Shown in pieces: positions 1 to 8,021 of a stretch of DNA of 24,784 nucleotides. How positions within the stretch are numbered: position 1 is the first letter of the stretch; each line of letters opens with the position of its first letter. The DNA is from CAYVMN01 sp043808585 (GTDB taxonomy: Bacteria > Desulfobacterota > DSM-4660 > Desulfatiglandales > Desulfatiglandaceae), in contig JAZDES010000174.1 of assembly GCA_043808585.1 (NCBI GenBank), positions 1-24,784 of the forward strand. The letters run 5' to 3'. A program made the translations under genes and the position numbers. The notes under the pieces are model-generated. The model saw nothing but the letters and a program-made list of their open reading frames with translations. It did no database searches and had not been told where the DNA came from.

Positions 1-2
1 GG

Positions 3-800
3 TCAAGGCGCGAGATGTCGGTGCCTGTGGCACTAAGGCTGAACCTCAGGCAGACGGCCTTCCCCGAGACCAACGAGATCCAGGCTAACGCGGCCCGTAG
101 AAAGGCCGGGTTCTACCTGGGTATTGATGTGGGCTCCACCACAACAAAATATGCCCTGGTGACTGAGGATGGAGTGATAGTTCATAAGAGCTATGTGCCC
201 ACTCAGGGAAAGCCTATTGAGGTTACACAGAGGCTACTCAAATACCTTAGTGATAATGTTGATAGAGATATTGAACTTCTGGGGACAGCTACGACCGGCT
301 CGGGCAGGAACGTGGTAGGGGACTTTCTTGATGTGGACCTGATTATCGACGAGATAACTGCCCACGCGCGGGGTGCGGTGGAGATAGACCCGGATGTGGA
401 CACCATCTTCGAGATCGGGGGGCAAGACTCAAAATACATATATATATCCAATGCCCACCCGCTCGATTTCGATATGAATAAGGTCTGCGCCGCGGGAACG
501 GGAAGTTTCTTGCATGAACTGGCCAACAAGTACGGGATCAATATTGTCGGAGAGTTTCAGGAGATTGCCCTTGGATCCCTGAGCCCTGTAAAGCTTGCAG
601 AGAGATGTACGGTATTTATGGAATCCGACCTGGTCTCCTATCACCAGAAGGGGGTCTTAAGGGATGATCTGATAGCCGGATTGTGCTATGCCATCGTCTT
701 CAACTACCTCAACAAGGTGGTGGGTAAGCGGAAGATAGGAAAGAGGATCATGTTCCTGGGCGGCCCCTCTCTAAACAAGGGGGGTGGTGGCGGCCTTTGA
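3..800 (+). CDS. Acyl-CoA dehydratase activase (BcrA/BadF/HgdC ATPase family), 5'-partial and frameshifted at its 3' end
   Basis: Proteins of this family hydrolyse ATP to drive an electron into 2-hydroxyacyl-CoA dehydratases or benzoyl-CoA-type reductases. The ASKHA ATPase start GIDVGSTTTK is visible at bases 120-149. The two cysteines that hold the inter-subunit [4Fe-4S] cluster in HgdC-like activases appear in VCAAGTGSF and AERCTVFMESDL. The first ATG is at 15, but no in-frame stop lies between it and the window edge, and some family members carry a second activase domain upstream, so the gene probably starts outside. The frame ends in NKGGGGGL and a stop at 798-800, in the middle of the conserved C-terminal part of the ATPase fold. 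Dropping one G from the G6 run at 779-784 restores NKGVVAAFENVLG and joins it to the next frame. I read the two frames as one broken or mis-sequenced gene. Confidence 0.85.
   Translation, partial: SRREMSVPVALRLNLRQTAFPETNEIQANAARRKAGFYLGIDVGSTTTKYALVTEDGVIVHKSYVPTQGKPIEVTQRLLKYLSDNVDRDIELLGTATTGSGRNVVGDFLDVDLIIDEITAHARGAVEIDPDVDTIFEIGGQDSKYIYISNAHPLDFDMNKVCAAGTGSFLHELANKYGINIVGEFQEIALGSLSPVKLAERCTVFMESDLVSYHQKGVLRDDLIAGLCYAIVFNYLNKVVGKRKIGKRIMFLGGPSLNKGGGGGL
779..784 (+). other. G6 homopolymer at the activase frame break
   Basis: Six consecutive G residues follow AACAA. With five, the text reads N-K-G-V-V-A-A-F-E and the activase continues; with six, it runs to a stop 14 bases later. Homopolymer length error, true mutation and transcriptional slippage are all possible. 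Confidence 0.8.
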
Positions 801-2169
801 AAATGTACTTGGACACGGTCTTTTGGTGCCCCGACACAGAGAGGTCCTTGGCGCCTATGGCGCCGCGCTCAGTGTACGAGAAAAGATGCACCTGGAGAAA
901 AAAAGGGTGAGCAGTTTCAGGGGGCTTGAGAGCGCCATTGGTGACCGCATGAATTACACCGAAAAGCTATGCAGGGCGGATTCCAATTGCCACAACCAAT
1001 GCAAACTGAAGATCTACGATTTTGACGGTCGCCGCAGTGTCTGGGGAGGGGAGTGCGGGAGGTATGAATTGACCCGGAGCAGCGGGCCTAAGGAGGAGAA
1101 CTTCTTTGAACTGAGGCAAAGGATCTGGGAGACATACATGGCCGGGGTCTACCATGAATTCCAGGGGGAGCCCCTGATGGAGGTGGACAACCGCCCCACC
1201 GTCGGTATGCAAAGCGCCCTTTATGGCCAACATACGGGCATTATGTGGGCACATTTCTTTGATAGACTTGGATTCCGCCTTGTTCTGACCCCGCCCACCA
1301 ACACACAGATATCCAAAGTGGGCATAGAGACAATGGTGGCCGAGACCTGTTATCCGGTTAAGGTGTCCCACGGTCACATAAAAGAATTGGTTGGAATGAC
1401 AAGGTTTCTCTTCATCCCAAGTATTATCACCACTCCGACTGTCGAGCCTTCCGAGACAGGATTCTATTGCCCCATGGTGCAGGCCAACTCACATATGGTC
1501 CGTATGGCCCTTGGAATAGATTCCTCTTCTGTCTTGAGCCCAGTTGTTCACCTGAAGTATGACGCGGACACCCTGGCCCTTGAGATCTCAGAGCAGGTGG
1601 GGACCAAACTCGGGGTCAATAAGTCTGATATAAAAAGGGCCCTTGACTATGCCCTGGAGAGGCAGACACAATTTGCGGGGGAGCTTTACAGAAAGGGACG
1701 CCAGATCTTAGGAGATCAGGGCCGGGGGGAGCCTATGGTAGTGGTGACAGGCCGGCCTTACAATCTCTACGATGAGAGGTTGAATCTAAGGTTGGGCAAG
1801 AACCTGGCCAAGATCGGGGTGACGGCCCTGCCCATGGATTTCATTGACGTATCTTCCATAGACCTCTCAGACTTCCCCTCCATGTACTGGGGGCTAGGTG
1901 CCAACATCCTAAGGACTGCCAAGTTTGTAAAGGGCCATACAAATTACTTTGGTCTGCATTTGACCAATTTCGGGTGCGGTGTAGATTCCTTTATCGAGCA
2001 TTTCTATAAGCATATCATGGGCGAGAAGGCCTATCTGATATTGGAGTTAGACGAGCACAGCGCCGTGGCAGGTGTCATGACAAGGCTTGAGGCCTATAGG
2101 AATGTCGTCGAAAATACACTACAGAAGCTAAAGGCCGGGTTGGAGCCTGACTTGCGCGCGGCGAATTGA
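784..2169 (+). CDS. Continuation of the activase: end of ATPase domain plus activase-associated domain (COG3580/DUF2229-like)
   Basis: This frame has no credible start of its own. Its first ~30 residues (VAAFENVLG to GAYGAALSV) are the C-terminal end of the activase ATPase fold begun in the preceding frame. The rest (about residues 45-460) resembles the domain fused to activases in long multi-domain proteins of anaerobes. A four-cysteine cluster, Cys63, Cys69, Cys73 and Cys91 (CRADSNCHNQC, then GGECGRYE), looks like an iron-sulfur or zinc site. Further conserved-looking stretches are ETCYPVKVSHGH and FYCPMVQANSHMVR. The following activase-partner gene begins within about 60 bases, so the pair is likely co-transcribed. 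Apart from the frameshift the reading frame is intact over 1.4 kb, which argues for a recent mutation or a sequencing error rather than old decay. Confidence 0.8.
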   Translation: MVAAFENVLGHGLLVPRHREVLGAYGAALSVREKMHLEKKRVSSFRGLESAIGDRMNYTEKLCRADSNCHNQCKLKIYDFDGRRSVWGGECGRYELTRSSGPKEENFFELRQRIWETYMAGVYHEFQGEPLMEVDNRPTVGMQSALYGQHTGIMWAHFFDRLGFRLVLTPPTNTQISKVGIETMVAETCYPVKVSHGHIKELVGMTRFLFIPSIITTPTVEPSETGFYCPMVQANSHMVRMALGIDSSSVLSPVVHLKYDADTLALEISEQVGTKLGVNKSDIKRALDYALERQTQFAGELYRKGRQILGDQGRGEPMVVVTGRPYNLYDERLNLRLGKNLAKIGVTALPMDFIDVSSIDLSDFPSMYWGLGANILRTAKFVKGHTNYFGLHLTNFGCGVDSFIEHFYKHIMGEKAYLILELDEHSAVAGVMTRLEAYRNVVENTLQKLKAGLEPDLRAAN

Positions 2170-2190
2170 TACTGGATGCTGGTTGCTGGG
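2168..2190 (+). repeat. Degenerate heptad repeat, about three units
   Basis: Directly after the stop of the activase frame come GATACTG, GATGCTG and GTTGCTG in tandem, then GGGGTTA. The units match the 7-bp period and sequence of arrays at 10421-10441 and 10473-10489. It shows that the in-frame TTG at 2166 lies at the edge of repeat DNA and is a poor start. Confidence 0.5.
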
Positions 2191-2228
2191 GGTTATCGAG
2201 TTTCAATTTTCTCTTTACCACGAAGGAA

Positions 2229-3587
2229 ATGGAATCAGATAAGGTTGTAAATTTTCAGTCGCTTAGGGAAAACGTGGGCAAGTTCAGCCTCAGGGACAAG
2301 ACCGTCCTTATACCTGAAATGAACAGGATAGGGGGGCATCTCCTGGCCGCAACTTTCAGGGCGTTCGGTATCAATGGCAAGGTCATGGAGACTTACAAAG
2401 GCCTTGATCTCGGATTGGAATACACCTCTGGAAAGGAATGTTACCCGTGCCAGATCACTACAGGGGATATCCTCTATTTTATGAAGAAGGAGGAAGAAAG
2501 GCTCGGAGATGACTTCAATCCGGAAGACTATATCTACTTCATGCCAGAGGCGGACGGGCCGTGCCGTTTTGGCATGTATAACAAGTTCCAGAGAATTGTG
2601 TTGGATTCCTTTCCAAGATTGAGAAATCTAAAGATCGGGTCCCTTACCACGAAAGACGGGTACTCCATGGCCGGTTTGATCGAGCAAGAGCGGGTTAGAG
2701 ACCTGAGGAAAAGTGGCTATTTTTCTGTGGTTGTGGCGGACATCTTGGACAGGCTCTTGGGGAGGATCAGGCCATATGAAAAAGAGCCAGGGATGACGGA
2801 TCAATTTATCGAAAGATCCATGCGGCTTATGGAGGACGCCTTTGAAAGGTACGGTGAAAGCAAGGATTTTGAGAAGATACTGGACAGGCTAGAGGAGATC
2901 GTAGAAGAGGGAAAGGAGATTGTGGACACCAAGACCCCCTCCAAGCCCCTGATAGGGATTGTTGGTGAAATATATCTGAGGGCCCATATTCACGCGAATC
3001 AGGACATCATACGAATGCTGGAAAGGTACGGGGCCGAGGTGGTAAACGCCTCCATCGCCGAATGGGTGAATTATACGAGCTATGACAGGTTGAGAGAGGC
3101 GAAAATAGGATTAAGATTGAGCCTCAAACAGCTGCTATTCCGTCCCATTAAAGAATATCTGAAGAATATTATGAGTTATGGAGGGGACCTTTACTACCAG
3201 GAATACAGACAGAGGCAGGTTTACAAGAGGATTAAGCCCCTTATTGATCTGGCCCAGGATCATAAGGTGGCACACCTGGAGGATATCCTCAAGGAAAGGG
3301 ACCTCTTCAGTTTTGATGTGGGTACAGAGGCCTGTTTGAGCATACCCGGAATCGTACAATATGCGAGGGAAGGATATAACGGCGTTGTGAATGTCTATCC
3401 CTTCAACTGTATGCCCAGCACCATCACCTCCTCCATTGTTAAACCCCTCATGAACAGGCTCAGGGTCCCCTATCTCGACACCCCCTATGACTCCAGCTTC
3501 CAGCCTGGAAGGGAGGGAGCCATACGGACCTTCATGTACCAGGCCAATCAACATTTCAAACGACATGGGAGGAGAAATCACCATTAG
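2229..3587 (+). CDS. Activase-related protein, COG3581/HgdB-like (2-hydroxyacyl-CoA dehydratase activator family)
   Basis: About 452 residues. The protein resembles the third module of long activase polypeptides, related to the HgdB/BcrC-type dehydratase subunit family. Visible motifs are GKECYPCQITTGD (Cys71, Cys74), PEADGPCRFGMYNKFQR (Cys112), an N-terminal boundary PLIGIVGEIYLR near residue 240, and the C-terminal NVYPFNCMPSTI and PYLDTPYDSS, which typify iron-sulfur-binding members. The frame is open from a TTG at 2166 that overlaps the previous stop, but the extra 21 residues fall on a heptad repeat, so I prefer ATG 2229 (AAGGA lies directly before it, closer than ideal). No dehydratase alpha/beta pair lies in the window, so the acyl-CoA substrate is unknown. 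Arginine codons are overwhelmingly AGG/AGA. Confidence 0.8.
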   Translation: MESDKVVNFQSLRENVGKFSLRDKTVLIPEMNRIGGHLLAATFRAFGINGKVMETYKGLDLGLEYTSGKECYPCQITTGDILYFMKKEEERLGDDFNPEDYIYFMPEADGPCRFGMYNKFQRIVLDSFPRLRNLKIGSLTTKDGYSMAGLIEQERVRDLRKSGYFSVVVADILDRLLGRIRPYEKEPGMTDQFIERSMRLMEDAFERYGESKDFEKILDRLEEIVEEGKEIVDTKTPSKPLIGIVGEIYLRAHIHANQDIIRMLERYGAEVVNASIAEWVNYTSYDRLREAKIGLRLSLKQLLFRPIKEYLKNIMSYGGDLYYQEYRQRQVYKRIKPLIDLAQDHKVAHLEDILKERDLFSFDVGTEACLSIPGIVQYAREGYNGVVNVYPFNCMPSTITSSIVKPLMNRLRVPYLDTPYDSSFQPGREGAIRTFMYQANQHFKRHGRRNHH

Positions 3588-3730
3588 CTGCTGGATAGGT
3601 ATGTTTCCTGATAGCCTCCTCGGAACCTTCCAGTAGAAAGTCGTCTCTCATTATGGGGAGTAAGCCCTGAGGGCTGGAGCCAAGACCGAGCCTGGAAAAA
3701 GATAAGAGGAAAAAGGAGCTATTTGAATCC

Positions 3731-5230
3731 ATGAAAACCAAGATGCTCATTAACGCCGTGGACCCGGAAGAGTACAGAGTGGCCATTATCAAAGATGGTT
3801 TACTGGATGGGTTCCACATTGAGACCACCACTTCAGAGCAAAAGATCGGGAATATCTACAAAGGAGTTGTAGAGAGGGTAGAGCCAAGTCTGCAGGCCTG
3901 TTTTGTCAATTTTGGTGACATTAAAAACGGGTTCCTGGAGGCGAGCGAAATTCATCCGGAGTATTATCTGGACCGGCCTGAGGCAAAAAAAGATCAGGCT
4001 GTGCCCCGAATTGAAAAGACCATCAGGAGGGGACAGGAACTCCTTGTCCAGGTAACAAAGGAGATGGTCGGTCGCAAAGGGGCGCAGCTAACCACGTATC
4101 TCTCATTTGCAGGTCGATATCTGGTCCTGATGCCAGGGGGCAAGGGAGGAATTTCCAAGAAGATCGAAGATGAGGAAGAAAGGCTCAGGCTGAAGTCCAT
4201 TATGGCCCAGCTCAGGCTCCCAGAAGGAGTTGGATACATCGTCAGGACCGCCGCACTGAAACAGAATAAAAGAGAGCTTTCAAGAGATCTCAATCGGCTC
4301 TTGAGGATGTGGAACAATATCAAGGAAAATGTGAAAGGTGCCCCTCCCCTCTCCCTCATCCACAAAGAACAGGACCTATGTCTACGGACCCTCAGGGATT
4401 ACTTTACAAGTGAAATCACAGAAGTGCTCGTGGATGACAAGGAGACATTTTCCAAGGTAAAGGCCTATATGAAGATCATATCCCCCAGGCACCAGAGGAG
4501 GGTCAAGCCTTACAAGGAGAAAGTCCCTATCTTTTCCCACTACAAGATCGAGGAACAGATTGAAACCATTTATGGGGCCGAAGTGCCACTGAAGTCCGGT
4601 GGCTCGATCCACATAGATCCTACGGAGGCCTTGATCTCCATTGACGTTAATTCGGGGCGCGGGAGATCCGGAAAGGATGTCGAGAGCACCGCATTCAGAA
4701 CCAATATCGAGGCTGCCTCAGAAATCGCACGGCAGCTCCGCTTGAGGGATGTGGGCGGGCTCGTGGTGATCGATTTCATTGACATGAAAGACAGGAAACA
4801 CATTAGAGAAGTGGAGAAGTCTTTCCGGGAGGGGACCAAGAATGATAGGGCCAAGATAAGCATGTCCAACATCTCCAAGTTTGGCCTTCTTGAACTCTCC
4901 AGACAGCGCCTCAGACCCTCCATAGAGTCCAGGAGCTATCAGACATGCCCATACTGCCAGGGAAGGGGCCTTACTCTGTCGGTGGAATCCGCCTCTGTGT
5001 CCTTCTTGCGCCAGATCTGGATGGGTATTTCAAGAGGGGGGCTCACACGGGTGAATGGAAACCTGCCGGCGGACGTAGCAACTTACCTGCAGAATAGGAA
5101 GAGGAAGGAGCTTGCCGAGCTGGAGTCTCGTTACGGGGTAGAGATCGTATTAAGGGGTGATCACAATCTCCCCCCAGGAGGCGGCACACTGGAATTCTCA
5201 GAGAAAGATACTGCCGACCAACGGCCGTAG
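3731..5230 (+). CDS. rng: Ribonuclease E/G family endoribonuclease (RNase G)
   Basis: 499 residues, close to E. coli RNase G (489) and lacking the long C-terminal scaffold of RNase E. It would process 5S/16S rRNA precursors and start mRNA decay. The S1-like RNA-binding part is at the N-terminus (GNIYKGVVERVEPSLQACFV, then NGFLEASEI). The catalytic aspartates sit in ISIDVNSGR (Asp305) and VVIDFIDM (Asp348). The zinc-link CPYCQGRG holds Cys406 and Cys409, which set the dimer interface in RNase E. AAGGAG at 3713-3718 precedes the ATG by 12 bases; an in-frame ATG at 3743 is an alternative. It follows the activase genes by 143 bases, with no obvious functional link to them. Which paralogue name applies is less certain than the family. 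Confidence 0.93.
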   Translation: MKTKMLINAVDPEEYRVAIIKDGLLDGFHIETTTSEQKIGNIYKGVVERVEPSLQACFVNFGDIKNGFLEASEIHPEYYLDRPEAKKDQAVPRIEKTIRRGQELLVQVTKEMVGRKGAQLTTYLSFAGRYLVLMPGGKGGISKKIEDEEERLRLKSIMAQLRLPEGVGYIVRTAALKQNKRELSRDLNRLLRMWNNIKENVKGAPPLSLIHKEQDLCLRTLRDYFTSEITEVLVDDKETFSKVKAYMKIISPRHQRRVKPYKEKVPIFSHYKIEEQIETIYGAEVPLKSGGSIHIDPTEALISIDVNSGRGRSGKDVESTAFRTNIEAASEIARQLRLRDVGGLVVIDFIDMKDRKHIREVEKSFREGTKNDRAKISMSNISKFGLLELSRQRLRPSIESRSYQTCPYCQGRGLTLSVESASVSFLRQIWMGISRGGLTRVNGNLPADVATYLQNRKRKELAELESRYGVEIVLRGDHNLPPGGGTLEFSEKDTADQRP

Positions 5231-5419
5231 TACTCCGTATCATTAATTTCTGGACTGATAAAGTGCGTTTCCCCAGCCAAAGCTATGCAAGTATTCAAAT
5301 GGCTTAAGGCAGAAGGCACATGGCTCAAGGAAAAAAGAGGGTGTCTAAAATCAGCCTTTTCAAGAGGATACAAAGAGAATGATCGGGGATCACGAATTTA
5401 TAGTACAAGACACTAGGAC

Positions 5420-7255
5420 ATGTTCAATAACATTATCTATTTCATTGTAGTCCTCCTCATATTTAACATCAACTATCCTGATACGGCCCCCGAGGACTCC
5501 ATCTTTTTCTCCCTTTTTATGCTCTTTCTCACCTGGTTGGGATTTGCGGCATACTGTGGTTACGCATTTAGAGATCTAAAGAGGCGACTTGATAACAGGG
5601 AGGGCCTTGAGGAGGGTGATGGACGTCTGACCGCCCGGTACCAGAGGCTGACGGTGAGGCTTTCTGTGCTCGCTATCGCCTTGTTCGCCTTGGCAGTTTA
5701 TGTCTTGAACCTGAAATATTGGCTTCAAACGATACCGGGCCTTGAGGGGTTCTCTGTCCTGCAAGGGATCCTTGCCCTGTCCCTATTCTTCTTTTATCTG
5801 ACCACGATCTGGCATATCGCCTATCCGGTCTACGAGAAGATATTTCGGCCAGGGATAACCAGGCGAACCTTTGTCCTTTCCAATTTCAGGCTTAACCTGC
5901 CCATCCTTTTTCCATGGTTTATCCTATCCTTTCTCTATGACCTCATCGGCCTGAGCCCCTGGGCCGGGCCAGGCAGCTTTATCAACAGTCCCGAGGGGCA
6001 GATAGTATTCTTTGCCGGTTTTCTGACGCTACTAATGATCTTTATGCCCAAGTTTATCCAGTACTGGTGGGGCTGTAAACCATTCGAGAGATCAGGGAAG
6101 GCGAAAGAACTGGAGGCCTTTCTTGATGATAAGGGCTTCAAGTATAGTCGCCTGTTGTCATGGCCCATTTTTGAGGGCCGGATGATGACGGCGGGCATCA
6201 TGGGTATTATCCCCAGATACAGATATATCCTTGTTACGGATTCCCTAATGGGTATCCTTTCAGTGGACGAACTCAAGGGGGTGCTTGCCCACGAGATGGG
6301 GCATGCCAAATACCGCCACCTTCTCTTCTATCTCTTCTTTTTTCTTGGCTTCATGGTCCTCTCCTTCGGATCTTCAGACCTATTTTTCTATCTTATCTAT
6401 TCCCATCCCTTTTTTATGAAGATGGTCTATCAGGATGATCCACAGCGGATGAACCTCTTTTATCTTTTTCTAGCCCTCCCCATGCTTATTACACTCCTAG
6501 TATATTTTCGCTACATTATGGGCTTTTTCATGCGCAACTTTGAAAGGCAGGCAGATCTTTACGCAGCCGTAACCATCGGCACCCCTGCGCCCGTTATCAG
6601 CTCCCTCGAAAAGATTGCATTTCTGACAGGAAACAGCAGAGACCTTCCCAGCTGGCACCACTTCAGCATCAAGGAAAGGGTTGCTTATCTCTGGAAGAGC
6701 CTCAAGGACCCGGGCCTGGTCAAGCGCCACAACCGATTTGTCTCGGCCTCTTTTCTGGTATATCTGGGCTGCATGTGCAGCTTAGGATACTTCCTGAATT
6801 TTGGTCCGGTGAAGCATCGCCTGACCTATTCCCTGATCGGGAAGGCACTAAACCAACAGCTCCTCAAAGAACCGGGCAACATTGCACTATATCAGAATCT
6901 GGCCATGGTCTATCAGGAGATGGGAAAAAATAAGGAGGCCATCCAGGCCTATGAGAGAATCCTTGAACTAGATCCGGGCCAGGCCGTTTCTCTCAATAAC
7001 CTGGCCTGGCTTTTGGTTACTGTACCCAACGAAGAAGGGTTAAGAGATGAGGTGAGGGCCCTCCAACTGGCCCAAAAGGCAGTTTCCCTCGAAAGGTCCC
7101 CTGTATTTCTTGACACGCTTGCAGAGGCCTACTATGCGAACGGATCTATCCAGGAGGCCATAAAAACCATCGAGGAGGCGATCGCCCTCGCAAGAGAGAA
7201 TAAGACCTATTATGAAAGGCAGTTAAGGAGGTTTTTGTCTTCCGGGTCTTCCTGA
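5420..7255 (+). CDS. Membrane M48-family zinc metallopeptidase with C-terminal TPR repeats
   Basis: 611 residues. The N-terminal half has about six hydrophobic segments (near residues 3-18, 30-50, 75-96, 112-132, 155-175 and 190-210). The zinc motif HEMGH is at residues 291-295 in the context GVLAHEMGHAKYRH, and the third ligand is probably Glu375 in NFERQADLYA, as in HtpX/Ste24 peptidases. Three more hydrophobic segments follow the active site. From about residue 488 to 600 there are TPR-like helices (LYQNLAMVYQEMGKNKEAI, then SLNNLAWLL and FLDTLAEAYYANGSIQEAI). The family degrades damaged or misassembled membrane proteins; the TPR tail probably selects partners. The soluble BepA also combines M48 and TPR, but here the peptidase part is polytopic. 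The start has only a weak AGGA signal. The gene ends 45 bases from the convergent gene at 7300. Confidence 0.88.
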   Translation: MFNNIIYFIVVLLIFNINYPDTAPEDSIFFSLFMLFLTWLGFAAYCGYAFRDLKRRLDNREGLEEGDGRLTARYQRLTVRLSVLAIALFALAVYVLNLKYWLQTIPGLEGFSVLQGILALSLFFFYLTTIWHIAYPVYEKIFRPGITRRTFVLSNFRLNLPILFPWFILSFLYDLIGLSPWAGPGSFINSPEGQIVFFAGFLTLLMIFMPKFIQYWWGCKPFERSGKAKELEAFLDDKGFKYSRLLSWPIFEGRMMTAGIMGIIPRYRYILVTDSLMGILSVDELKGVLAHEMGHAKYRHLLFYLFFFLGFMVLSFGSSDLFFYLIYSHPFFMKMVYQDDPQRMNLFYLFLALPMLITLLVYFRYIMGFFMRNFERQADLYAAVTIGTPAPVISSLEKIAFLTGNSRDLPSWHHFSIKERVAYLWKSLKDPGLVKRHNRFVSASFLVYLGCMCSLGYFLNFGPVKHRLTYSLIGKALNQQLLKEPGNIALYQNLAMVYQEMGKNKEAIQAYERILELDPGQAVSLNNLAWLLVTVPNEEGLRDEVRALQLAQKAVSLERSPVFLDTLAEAYYANGSIQEAIKTIEEAIALARENKTYYERQLRRFLSSGSS

Positions 7256-7271
7256 GAGCCCTTAACTCCCA

Positions 7272-7285
7272 ACAGGAAATCCTGT
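7272..7285. terminator. Weak hairpin between convergent genes
   Basis: ACAGG (7272-7276) and CCTGT (7281-7285) form a perfect 5-bp stem with an AAAT loop between the M48 peptidase gene and the convergent gene at 7300. No T run follows on either strand, so a terminator role is only possible. Confidence 0.25.
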
Positions 7286-7299
7286 GGTACCAAGAGGTA

Positions 7300-7893
7300 T
7301 CAGGATCTCTCCCGGCCTTCTGACAAGAGCTCGGCCATGCTCTCCATGGAATCCGTCCTGCGGTCATATCTTTTCAACATCTGATGGATTCTTTTGAAAT
7401 AAGGGAGGTGGGGCTTGACCTTTCCGAAGAGGATCCTTGATAGAATATAGATCGGGACAAAGACAAACGGGTAGTTTACCGTATTGCCTACAAAGGGCAC
7501 GGAAAAGGGGAGTTCTAACTCAACACCCGAAAACCTGGTTTGCATCCATTGCAGGGCAAAGGGCACAGGCCACAGGGAAGAGGAGGCAATGGCTATCTGC
7601 TTAAAGAATGCCCGGCCAAATGCGTCGTTTGCGTTCTTGTTACATGCCTTGTAACTTGCCTTATCACCGCATTTCAATGCTAGAATCGAGAGGTTTTGCA
7701 TCCTGATCACTTCATCCGAAGTTCGTTCAATATCTTTTCTATTAAACAGGAAATAGAGGGATATGGTGAATTCCCCGATCACAGTGGCCATTAATGACAA
7801 AATAAAAGTTCCCAGGTAGAAGTCGAGGATCGGGATACCCGTTAGTCGGTAAAAGGCGATAACAAAGGGGTCAATTATCGTGTTGAAAGACAT
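7300..7893 (-). CDS. Small membrane protein with YidC/EMC3 (DUF106)-like layout, linked to TauE
   Basis: 197 residues from ATG 7893; the frame is open from ATG 7968, but the extra 25 residues are polar and overlap a hairpin, so I prefer the inner start. I do not recognise it by sequence. It has a first hydrophobic helix around residues 25-48 (LGTFILSLMATVIGEFTISL), a polar helical stretch with basic and acidic residues (RKDIERTSDEVIRMQNLSIL to NANDAFGRAFF), a second helix (IASSSLWPVPFALQWMQ), a third (VNYPFVFVPIYILSRILFG), and a basic soluble tail. One helix, a cytosolic helical hairpin, then two helices is the core of the Oxa1/YidC/EMC3 superfamily, which suggests a membrane-insertase-like or chaperone role. 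It lies 128 bases downstream of the TauE gene on the same strand, so they are probably co-transcribed. Confidence 0.6.
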   Translation of the reverse strand: MSFNTIIDPFVIAFYRLTGIPILDFYLGTFILSLMATVIGEFTISLYFLFNRKDIERTSDEVIRMQNLSILALKCGDKASYKACNKNANDAFGRAFFKQIAIASSSLWPVPFALQWMQTRFSGVELELPFSVPFVGNTVNYPFVFVPIYILSRILFGKVKPHLPYFKRIHQMLKRYDRRTDSMESMAELLSEGRERS

Positions 7894-7970
7894 AGTCTCT
7901 TGTGATGAAGAGGTTTGCAGTCTTCCGCTTACTAAAAGGGTTGCACTGGCGGATCTATTTCTATTCATCG

Positions 7971-7998
7971 GCCGGGCCCCACGTTCTGGGAGCCCGGC
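7971..7998 (-). other. GC-rich hairpin between the TauE gene and the small membrane protein gene
   Basis: GCCGGGC (7971-7977) pairs with GCCCGGC (7992-7998). With one bulge the stem extends four more pairs to about 11 bp. It is not followed by a T run on the minus strand. It could stabilise the upstream transcript or set the ratio of the two products. Confidence 0.45.
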
Positions 7999-8021
7999 GT
8001 AATCTGCAGTTCTTGATCGTC

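Noticed and set aside
2166..2228. TTG 2166 as start of the second activase gene
   Set aside because: The added residues are translated from a heptad repeat and match nothing in the family.
3663..3675. AGCCC/GGGCT hairpin before the RNase gene
   Set aside because: Five pairs with a 3-base loop and no T run; too weak to call a terminator.
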